Positions 1 to 4,927 of a stretch of 5,166 bases of DNA are shown one piece after another. The notes beneath the pieces were generated by a model, which did no database searches, was not told where the DNA came from, and saw only the letters and a program-made list of their open reading frames with translations. Each line of letters begins with the position of its first letter. Positions within the stretch are counted from its first letter, which is position 1. Source of the stretch: Anaerolineaceae bacterium (GTDB lineage Bacteria > Chloroflexota > Anaerolineae > Anaerolineales > Villigracilaceae); assembly GCA_009885445.1 (NCBI GenBank), contig VFKQ01000120.1:1-5166 (forward strand), read 5' to 3'. Position numbers and translations under genes: made by a program.

Positions 1-1031
1 ACTCTGATGAGCCTGACATCCTTGATTACGACACCTCCTTCAAGCCCGCCGCACAGGATGCGCTCTACGAAGCGAATGCCTATCGCACTTCTGACCACGA
101 CCCCGTTGTTGTGGGACTTATCCCCAATGCGCCTCCGACTGTGGATGCAGGCGGACCTTACTCTGCAACTGAAGGCGGCTCGGTCACTCTCACCGCAAGC
201 GGCTCCGACCCGAATGGCGACAGCCTCACTTATGCCTGGGACCTTGATAACAACGGTTCGTTTGAAACACCCGGACAGAGTGTTGCCTTCTCTGCGGCAT
301 TGCTGGATGGTCCGAGCAGTTATACGGTCAACGTACGCGCGACCGACCCGGGAGGGTTATCTGCCACATCCACTGCGTTGGTGAATGTAACAAATGTCGC
401 TCCGACCGCCAACGCCGTGTTTGGAGCAGGCAGTGTCAGTTGCGGCGCGAACAATGCCACACTGGCTGTCAGCTTCACTGACCCGGGCGTTGCAGATACA
501 CACACCGCTCAAGTTAACTGGGGTGATGGCAATAGTGAAACAGTGAGTCCGGCTACGAGTCCGTTCTCACTGCAACACACGTATGCGCTTGCCGGAGCCT
601 ATACCGCAACGGTGACCGTAACGGATGACGATGGCGGCGTGAGCGCGACAGTGAACGCCAGCATCATTGTTAATTTCAACACCAGCGGAATACTGCAACC
701 GATTAATGCGAACGGTACCAGTGTGTTCAAGCACAAGAGCACCATTCCGGTCAAGATCAGCTTTACCAACTGTGATGGTTCCGTCCCTGCGAATCTCGCT
801 CCCACCATCAAGTTGACCATGGTCTCCGGCGCTACTCCTGGCTTGCAAATTAACGAACCGCTCTCCACCAGCGCGGCGGATACCAGCGGCGTGATGCGCT
901 TCAGCACGAACCAGTACATCTACAACCTGGCCACCCTGCCGCTTCCCGACCCCTCGGCTACTTACATGATTACCATCACCATCCCCTTCAACGGGCAAAC
1001 AGTGACAGTGGTATTTGGTCTAAAACCGTAG
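1..1031 (+). CDS. Secreted DNase I-fold nuclease (ExeM/NucH-like), C-terminal part with PKD and PxKF-like domains
   Basis: The 5' end lies outside the window; reading from base 3, 342 residues are visible. Residues 1-39 are the end of an endonuclease/exonuclease/phosphatase catalytic domain: an LDYDTSFKP segment, then YRTSDHDPVVVGL, whose Asp-His-Asp is the conserved C-terminal active-site motif of DNase I-fold enzymes and is typical of ExeM/NucH extracellular nucleases. A PKD/Ig-like domain follows (about 44-131, with AGGPYSATEG and YAWDLDNNG). A second PKD follows (about 135-225, with VNWGDG and HTYALAGAYTATVTVTDDDGG). Residues 229-342 resemble a PxKF domain (GILQPIN, TIPVKISF near 248-254, ending in TVVFGLKP). 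The protein is probably exported and digests extracellular DNA; the PKD and PxKF parts would mediate display or binding. No sortase motif or C-terminal membrane anchor is visible. The signal peptide and most catalytic residues cannot be checked. A GTG at 111 lies inside the gene and is not the start. Confidence 0.85.
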   Translation, partial: SDEPDILDYDTSFKPAAQDALYEANAYRTSDHDPVVVGLIPNAPPTVDAGGPYSATEGGSVTLTASGSDPNGDSLTYAWDLDNNGSFETPGQSVAFSAALLDGPSSYTVNVRATDPGGLSATSTALVNVTNVAPTANAVFGAGSVSCGANNATLAVSFTDPGVADTHTAQVNWGDGNSETVSPATSPFSLQHTYALAGAYTATVTVTDDDGGVSATVNASIIVNFNTSGILQPINANGTSVFKHKSTIPVKISFTNCDGSVPANLAPTIKLTMVSGATPGLQINEPLSTSAADTSGVMRFSTNQYIYNLATLPLPDPSATYMITITIPFNGQTVTVVFGLKP

Positions 1032-1043
1032 TCGCATACGTTT

Positions 1044-1086
1044 GAATCAAGTAGGCCGGACTCGTAAAGTCCGGCCTACTTGATTC
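1044..1086. repeat. Perfect 19-bp inverted repeat with 5-nt loop (terminator-like or dispersed palindrome)
   Basis: Two exactly complementary 19-base arms (1044-1062 and 1068-1086) flank the loop CGTAA. The element starts 12 bases after the stop codon of the nuclease gene, so it may end that transcript. There is no clean T-run after either arm (TTGCGATG on the plus side), so it is not a textbook intrinsic terminator. The length and perfection of the pairing also fit a dispersed palindromic element. Confidence 0.8.
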
Positions 1087-1130
1087 TTGCGATGTTGATG
1101 GGTTTATTTTACGCGAACTAAAATTTCTCG

Positions 1131-1159
1131 TTGACTTTTCCTCCCTCCTCGTCTAAACT
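1131..1159 (+). promoter_or_regulatory. Sigma70-like promoter for comM
   Basis: A -35 box TTGACT (1131-1136) and a -10 box TAAACT (1154-1159) are separated by exactly 17 bases. Transcription would begin about 7 bases after the -10 box, at or next to the A of the comM ATG at 1166. The stretch between the boxes is pyrimidine-rich and holds no Shine-Dalgarno sequence, which supports a leaderless message. The call rests on the motif match only. Confidence 0.6.
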
Positions 1160-1165
1160 CTTCTC

Positions 1166-2692
1166 ATGCTTGCTCGCATCTACTCCTGCGCCGTGGTGGG
1201 TCTCGAAGGCGTCATCGTCGAAGTCGAAGTTGACACCACACAAGGTTTTCCCGGCATGGACATCGTTGGTCTGCCCGACGCCGCCGTCAAAGAAAGCGCG
1301 GCGCGCGTGCAGACCGCGATTCGCAACGCGGGCCTGCCCTATCCGCGCGAGCGCATTGTCGTCAACCTCGCGCCCGCCTCGGTGCGCAAAGAAGGCCCGG
1401 CCTACGACCTGCCCATCGCCCTCGGCATCGTTCTGATGGGCGGCAGTTTAAATCCCGACATTGTCAAAGATGCATTAATCGTCGGCGAACTCTCGCTGGA
1501 TGGAATCGTGCGTCACGCGCGCGGAGTCTTGCCGATGGCGGCCAAAGCGCGCGCCGAAGGCTTCAAGCGGATTTTTGTCGCTGTGGAGGACGCGCCTCAA
1601 GCGGCCTTGATTCCAGATTTAGAAGTTTTGCCCGTCACCACCCTCTCGGCTCTATACGGACATTTGGGCGGGTTGCGCACCATCCAGCCGCATCCGCCCC
1701 TCGAAACTGAATCCGTTCCCCCGTCCGTGCTGACCGACTTCCGCGAAATAAAAGGACAGGAGCACGTCAAACGCGCGCTCGAAGTCGCGGCGGCGGGCGG
1801 GCACAACGTCCTCATGATGGGGCCGCCTGGCGCGGGAAAAACATTGCTCGCGCGCGCCATGCCCGGCATCCTGCCTGAGATGTCTATAGATGAAGCGCTC
1901 GACGTTACCCGAGTGTATTCCGTGGCCGACGCGCTTCCGCCGGATATGCCCATGATTCGCACGCGGCCTTTCCGCGCGCCGCATCACACCATCTCGCACG
2001 CGGGCCTGGTCGGCGGCGGCAACATTCCGCAGCCCGGAGAAATTTCGCTGGCGCATCGCGGCGTTTTATTTTTAGATGAACTGCCCGAGTTCGGCACGCG
2101 TGTGCTCGAAGTATTGCGCCAACCCATCGAAGATAAAGTGGTGACGATTAGTCGCGCGCGCGGCTCATTAACTTTTCCGGCTAATTTCATGTTGGTCGGC
2201 GCAATGAACCCGTGCCCGTGCGGCTACTTCGGTGACTCGCTCAAGCCTTGCACGTGCGCGCCCGCCATGGTGACGAAATATCAAAAACGAATCTCCGGCC
2301 CCATGCTCGACCGCATGGACATTCACATCGAAGTGCCGCGTGTGAATTACGAAAAACTTTCGAGTGAGCATCTGGGCGAGTCTAGCGCCGACATTCGCGC
2401 GCGCGTCGAGTCTGCGCGCGCGCGGCAACGCGTCCGCTTTGCTGACTCTGTGGAAATCGTCAGCAACTCCGACATGCGTGTGGCCGAAGTGCGTCAGTTC
2501 TGCAAACTCGACGAAACGGGCGAGAGTCTCATCCGCGCGGCGATGAGTCAACTGCAACTCTCTGCCCGCGCTTACCACCGCATTCTGAAACTTGCACGCA
2601 CCATTGCAGATTTGGCTGACAGCGATTCGATTCAACAAACACATCTGGCAGAGGCGTTGCAATATAGGCCTAAGTTAAATATGATGGGATAG
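1166..2692 (+). CDS. comM: ComM/YifB family AAA+ ATPase (Mg-chelatase-like)
   Basis: A complete 508-aa protein, the usual length for the family. The N-terminal ChlI-type Lon-fold domain covers about 1-145 (MLARIYS, GLEGVIVEVEVD, GFPGMDIVGLPDAAVKES). The AAA+ Mg_chelatase core spans about 188-393, with Walker A GPPGAGKT (219-226), Walker B VLFLDE (300-305), the RAPHHTISHAGLVGGG segment (270-285) and LDRMDIHIEVP (381-391). The Mg_chelatase C-terminal domain follows at about 405-500. Two CxC pairs (Cys350/352 and Cys362/364) form a zinc-site-like insert common in this family. In naturally transformable bacteria ComM is a hexameric cytosolic helicase that promotes branch migration when incoming DNA is integrated; that role is inferred from homology. 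The start is fixed by the conserved MLARIYS opening, although no ribosome binding site precedes it. It is transcribed alone, convergent with the gene at 2865-3623. Confidence 0.96.
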   Translation: MLARIYSCAVVGLEGVIVEVEVDTTQGFPGMDIVGLPDAAVKESAARVQTAIRNAGLPYPRERIVVNLAPASVRKEGPAYDLPIALGIVLMGGSLNPDIVKDALIVGELSLDGIVRHARGVLPMAAKARAEGFKRIFVAVEDAPQAALIPDLEVLPVTTLSALYGHLGGLRTIQPHPPLETESVPPSVLTDFREIKGQEHVKRALEVAAAGGHNVLMMGPPGAGKTLLARAMPGILPEMSIDEALDVTRVYSVADALPPDMPMIRTRPFRAPHHTISHAGLVGGGNIPQPGEISLAHRGVLFLDELPEFGTRVLEVLRQPIEDKVVTISRARGSLTFPANFMLVGAMNPCPCGYFGDSLKPCTCAPAMVTKYQKRISGPMLDRMDIHIEVPRVNYEKLSSEHLGESSADIRARVESARARQRVRFADSVEIVSNSDMRVAEVRQFCKLDETGESLIRAAMSQLQLSARAYHRILKLARTIADLADSDSIQQTHLAEALQYRPKLNMMG

Positions 2693-2803
2693 ATACACGA
2701 ATCCAAACCCCTTTAAGTTAGGGCCAACTTGCACTACCCATATTACTCGCATTTGTCCGAACTCCTCCCTTGTCTGCCAGGCGATGTGGCGTTGTTGATT
2801 CGA

Positions 2804-2840
2804 AAAGAGCGTGCCCGTGAATTTCACAGGCACGCTCTTT
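2804..2840. terminator. Bidirectional intrinsic terminator between comM and the convergent exported-protein gene
   Basis: A 12-bp stem (2804-2815 with 2829-2840, core GAGCGTGCC/GGCACGCTC) continues after one C/A mismatch into GTGA/TCAC with a 3-base loop. On the minus strand the stem is followed by TTTT (bases 2803-2806), 25 bases past the stop codon of the minus gene, which is classic geometry. On the plus strand it ends in CTCTTTCGTTT and can also stop comM transcripts. The stretch from 2693 to 2803 shows no gene. Confidence 0.85.
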
Positions 2841-2864
2841 CGTTTGATGCATTCGTCCGCGTGT

Positions 2865-3623
2865 TTAGCGGAAGCGGAATAGCACTTCGGGCGAAGTGGA
2901 GCCGTCGCTGAACTCTACAAACATCATGCGGCAGGAGGCGGCATAGGATTTGGGCGTCTTCCAGTTGAACATCCATCTGCCTTTACCCTGGTATTTCAGG
3001 CCGGATTTGCCCGGGCCTTTTTCAACCACCGCAGTGGACGAGTCGCCGGTGAGGGTGGCGCAATCCACTTCGTAGGACTTGACGCCCACAATGGCGGTCG
3101 GGTCGCTGACGGGAGTCCTGCCAGCGGTGAGGGTCAGGAACCACTTGACGGGGACGGTGCGGCCCGCTTGCGCGTTATTTGTCGCGCGGACGGGGGGCAG
3201 GAAACCGCGGAAGGTGTAAATGGATTGAACGGTGAACGCGGCGCACACTTCGGTGCCGACATTACCGACCGAGTCGGTGCCGCGCACGCAGGCTTCACCA
3301 GCGCCAACCGTGGAGGCGGTAAATGTCGCTGTGACCGCTTCGGACACGGAGTCGAACGCGCCGTCGCTGGCGCTCATGGCGGTCCATGTGGCGCCCGCGT
3401 CAAGCGAGTATTCCGCTGAGGCGATGGTCGAGCCGTCGGTGGTGGTGTCATCCACCGTGGCAGTGACCGTGGCGGACGATCCCACAGTGACGGGATTCGG
3501 CGCAACTGCAACAGCGGAGGTGACGGGGCCGAGCGCATCGGCGAAGGCCGTGGCGGTGGGAAGCGCGGCCAATACGAGCGCGACGATCAGGGACAGCGAT
3601 GAAAACTTGTTCAAGCGTTTCAT
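2865..3623 (-). CDS. Exported protein with Ig-like domain and C-terminal PxKF-like domain
   Basis: 252 residues. Residues 1-28 form a Sec signal peptide: basic MKRLNK, a hydrophobic stretch SLIVALVLAAL, and a likely cut after A26-F27-A28. Residues about 33-133 look like a bacterial Ig-like domain (VAVAPNPVTVGSSATVTATV, AEYSLDAGATW, CVRGTDSVGNVG). Residues about 135-252 match the PxKF pattern: IYTFRGFLPPV, AGRTVPVKW (P158, K160; W161 instead of the usual Phe), YQGKGRWMFNWKTPKSYAASCR, and an LFRFR end. Cys112/127 and Cys188/231 could form disulfides outside the cell. There is no catalytic motif and the biochemical role is unknown; a surface or matrix protein is the likeliest reading. The ATG is well supported by an AAAAGGAG ribosome binding site 7 bases upstream. 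It appears to be a single-gene transcription unit with its own promoter region and terminator. Confidence 0.88.
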   Translation of the reverse strand: MKRLNKFSSLSLIVALVLAALPTATAFADALGPVTSAVAVAPNPVTVGSSATVTATVDDTTTDGSTIASAEYSLDAGATWTAMSASDGAFDSVSEAVTATFTASTVGAGEACVRGTDSVGNVGTEVCAAFTVQSIYTFRGFLPPVRATNNAQAGRTVPVKWFLTLTAGRTPVSDPTAIVGVKSYEVDCATLTGDSSTAVVEKGPGKSGLKYQGKGRWMFNWKTPKSYAASCRMMFVEFSDGSTSPEVLFRFR

Positions 3624-3630
3624 GGTATTT

Positions 3631-3638
3631 CTCCTTTT
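3631..3638 (-). promoter_or_regulatory. Strong ribosome binding site of the exported PxKF protein
   Basis: Read on the minus strand, AAAAGGAG lies 7 bases before the ATG at 3623. It fixes that start codon. It contrasts with comM, which has no such site. Confidence 0.85.
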
Positions 3639-3661
3639 GGTTTGAATATTAATCCGCTGTC

Positions 3662-3690
3662 AATATAAAGAGCGGACACGAACCTCATAA
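3662..3690 (-). promoter_or_regulatory. Possible promoter of the exported PxKF protein gene
   Basis: On the minus strand a good -10 box TATATT (3662-3667) lies 38 bases upstream of the ATG. A weak -35 candidate TTATGA (3685-3690) sits 17 bases further up. The -10 match is convincing and the -35 is poor, so the exact start of transcription is uncertain. Confidence 0.35.
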
Positions 3691-3728
3691 TGGTACTTGA
3701 ATACCAAGGTGGCAATTCTTATGGCATC

Positions 3729-3817
3729 CTAAGTTAACAATCGATTGATCACCTCCGGATATTCACTGGCGCTGTTTTTCCAGGCATATTTTCATTGAAG
3801 CGATTGGATTCCGCGTA
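3729..3817 (-). pseudogene. Possible remnant of a glycosyltransferase C-terminus
   Basis: Reading the minus strand from 3817, one frame gives YAESNRFNEN. After a single frame change near GAAAATATG the next frame gives YAWKNSASEYPEVINRLLT and a TAG stop (3729-3731). The pattern RFNEN-x-aWKNSAxEYxxVI is what commonly ends GT-B glycosyltransferases, where a conserved W/E-S-A-x-x-Y helix closes the protein. No catalytic body can be read further upstream, so at most a 3' fragment remains. The piece is short and the assignment rests on pattern resemblance. Confidence 0.35.
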
Positions 3818-4034
3818 TGGTTGTTGCGGGCGCTTATGATGGCTATATAAATTCTCTACCGTACAAATACGGTAAAAGTCAGCCGGAAACTACAGCTAAT
3901 AGGTAACAAACTCACCTTACAAAAATGTAATGGCACTTTCATGACGTGGGCGATTGAATAAAGTTACAGAAAGTGTAGAGAGAACTTCTCTAGCGTAGAA
4001 ATAGGATGGAAAGCCTGCTGTAAACTACGGCGAA
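3818..4034. other. Intergenic A/T-rich spacer with several small hairpins
   Basis: I see no gene here. The stretch contains short perfect inverted repeats: TACCGTA/TACGGTA (3857-3874), TTACA/TGTAA (3917-3930), CACTTTC/GAAAGTG (3934-3940 with 3969-3975), AGAGA/TCTCT (3979-3991) and CGTAG/CTACG (3994-3998 with 4025-4029). They do not match any riboswitch or RNA class I can recognise. None is followed by a T-run typical of a terminator. Confidence 0.4.
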
Positions 4035-4402
4035 ATGTATGGTTACAAACAATTCCACCGTAGAGGGCGCGTATATCTTCCCCCGAAAATATTGCACCAT
4101 ATCATCATCGAAGTAGGCTTCGGTGGCGGCAAATTGCCCTATCAGTACCTTTGGCGCATCAATCGGTTTTTTGAAGACGCAATCCCAAAATCAGGCTCGT
4201 TTTGGGCAGATTGTGGGAGAAACTTGTCGAAATATCCCCAAAAATACATATTGAGTGGCAAGGAAAGCATTCCTGCATCAAAACCTGTCAAAACTGTAAA
4301 CGATTGCAAGCCAATTCTTATGTCATTTTTGGAGATGGAGGCGTATTATATGTTTTATAACAGTCGCAGAAATTGTTTTTTGTTCTCCGCTTCTGTCAGG
4401 TA
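3993..4402 (-). pseudogene. Possible decayed minus-strand gene spanning two frames
   Basis: One minus frame reads LTEAENKKQFLRLL, has two stops, then stays open for 67 codons (4345 down to 4145), including GLQSFTVLTGFDAGMLSLPL and YFWGYFDKFLPQ. A second frame, one base back, is open for 66 codons (4190 down to 3993), including KKPIDAPKVLIGQF and EAYFDDDMVQYF. The two frames meet at a run of six A residues (4167-4172 as T on the plus strand), an obvious spot for an indel or slippage. I cannot name the family. The region is exactly antisense to the ORF at 4035-4412, so at most one of the two is likely to be real. Confidence 0.3.
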
Positions 4403-4412
4403 TTATTTGTGA
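4035..4412 (+). CDS. Doubtful 125-aa hypothetical ORF
   Basis: An ATG-to-TGA frame of 125 codons in A/T-rich DNA. I recognise no family, signal peptide or motif; the product is basic and rich in aromatic residues. No ribosome binding site precedes the ATG (ACTACGGCGAA). In its favour, its TGA overlaps the ribosome binding site of the next gene (4412-4417) and the start of that gene is 10 bases away, an arrangement typical of coupled translation. Against it, the minus strand over the same bases carries long open stretches with more natural-looking composition (see 3993-4402). It may be a chance frame over a decayed gene. Confidence 0.25.
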   Translation: MYGYKQFHRRGRVYLPPKILHHIIIEVGFGGGKLPYQYLWRINRFFEDAIPKSGSFWADCGRNLSKYPQKYILSGKESIPASKPVKTVNDCKPILMSFLEMEAYYMFYNSRRNCFLFSASVRYYL

Positions 4413-4417
4413 AGGAG
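4412..4417 (+). promoter_or_regulatory. Ribosome binding site of the small membrane protein
   Basis: AAGGAG lies 5 bases before the ATG at 4423. It selects this start over the internal ATG at residue 7 of the same frame. Confidence 0.8.
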
Positions 4418-4422
4418 TCGCT

Positions 4423-4611
4423 ATGTTAGAAATTTTCTTTATGTCCTATCTAGTAATTTCCGTCCCTGTTACTATCTTTTTCTTGCTGGCATTAAAAGTA
4501 GCGGGGCGGGCTGAACGCGCCCTCGAAGGGACAGATAAGGTAGAGCCGTATCAGCAACCTGGCGGGAAAAAGGTTCATTTCAAAAAGTCGATTCCCTCGG
4601 TTGACTTTTAA
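4423..4611 (+). CDS. Small single-pass membrane protein of unknown function
   Basis: 62 residues. Residues about 3-26 form one hydrophobic helix (MLEIFFMSYLVISVPVTIFFLLALKVA). A charged tail follows (GRAERALEGTDKVEPYQQ, then GGKKVHFKKSIPSVDF), probably cytoplasmic because of its Arg/Lys after the helix. I do not recognise the family. Reality is supported by the AAGGAG site at proper spacing, an uninterrupted frame with a clear membrane-protein pattern, and an intrinsic terminator starting 27 bases after the stop. It may be coupled to the doubtful ORF ending at 4412 or read from a promoter within it. A membrane partner for a surface-glycan or regulatory system is conceivable from the glycosyltransferase nearby, but nothing in the sequence shows it. 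Confidence 0.7.
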   Translation: MLEIFFMSYLVISVPVTIFFLLALKVAGRAERALEGTDKVEPYQQPGGKKVHFKKSIPSVDF

Positions 4612-4637
4612 TCCTGCCCATCCATTCCCTCTGCTCT

Positions 4638-4684
4638 AGACGTTACACGTTGCCCGTGGGCACTGTGTAACGTCTTTCTTTTTA
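4638..4684 (+). terminator. Intrinsic terminator after the small membrane protein gene
   Basis: An 11-bp perfect stem AGACGTTACAC/GTGTAACGTCT (4638-4648 with 4665-4675) encloses a second short stem TGCC/GGCA around the loop CGTG (4655-4658). It runs into TTTCTTTTT. This is a strong factor-independent terminator for transcription coming from the left. Confidence 0.88.
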
Positions 4685-4927
4685 ACTTGAACATTGATAA
4701 TATTGATTACTGCCTGTTTTTTAGGTGAATGGGGAGAATGGTGAAAAAGAAAATAAACCAATATGGTCGAAAACAAATTGGTTGTGTCCATTGTAAGAAA
4801 GGATCGTATGACTAGCCAAAACAACTTACATAAATTGTCGCGAAATAGCGCAGTTTTCTATTGAATCCAATCTACAATTCTCGACCATCTTCTCTCATTT
4901 TGATCTCAAGTTCAATTGTTGGGTGTT
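4685..4927. other. Intergenic A/T-rich stretch
   Basis: No convincing gene is present. It contains a 25-codon frame at 4738-4815 with a CVHC motif and lysine-rich ends, and an inverted repeat AACCAAT/ATTGGTT (4756-4762 with 4777-4783). No intrinsic terminator is visible just after the glycosyltransferase stop codon on the minus strand. Confidence 0.5.

Noticed and set aside
567..998. 143-codon minus-strand frame opposite the nuclease C-terminus
   Set aside because: It is antisense to well-recognised PKD and PxKF-like domains and has no family signature of its own.
2395..2435. Alternating GC-rich run inside comM as possible Z-DNA or a repeat element
   Set aside because: It encodes the Arg/Ala-rich RARVESARARQRV helix in frame and is explained by codon use.
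1652..2662. Several long minus-strand frames opposite comM
   Set aside because: GC-rich codon use produces long antisense frames; the plus strand carries all ComM motifs.
1166..2692. Annotation as a true magnesium chelatase subunit for chlorophyll synthesis
   Set aside because: The N-terminal Lon-fold domain, the length and the CxC insert are those of ComM/YifB, not of BchI/ChlI.
2729..2911. 60-codon plus-strand frame after comM
   Set aside because: It crosses the bidirectional terminator and the 3' end of the opposing gene.
3232..3645. 137-codon plus-strand frame opposite the exported PxKF protein
   Set aside because: The minus strand has the signal peptide, ribosome binding site, terminator and domain match. 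The plus frame is a low-complexity Ala/Val/Thr shadow.
4004..4030. GGATGGAAAGCC resembling part of a GEMM (cyclic di-GMP) riboswitch
   Set aside because: The rest of the GEMM core (the second stem with its receptor and the tetraloop) cannot be found, so the likeness is limited to a few bases.
4636..4824. 62-codon minus-strand frame with a hydrophobic stretch
   Set aside because: It runs through the strong terminator stem at 4638-4675, lacks a ribosome binding site, and its hydrophobicity comes from A/T-rich bases.
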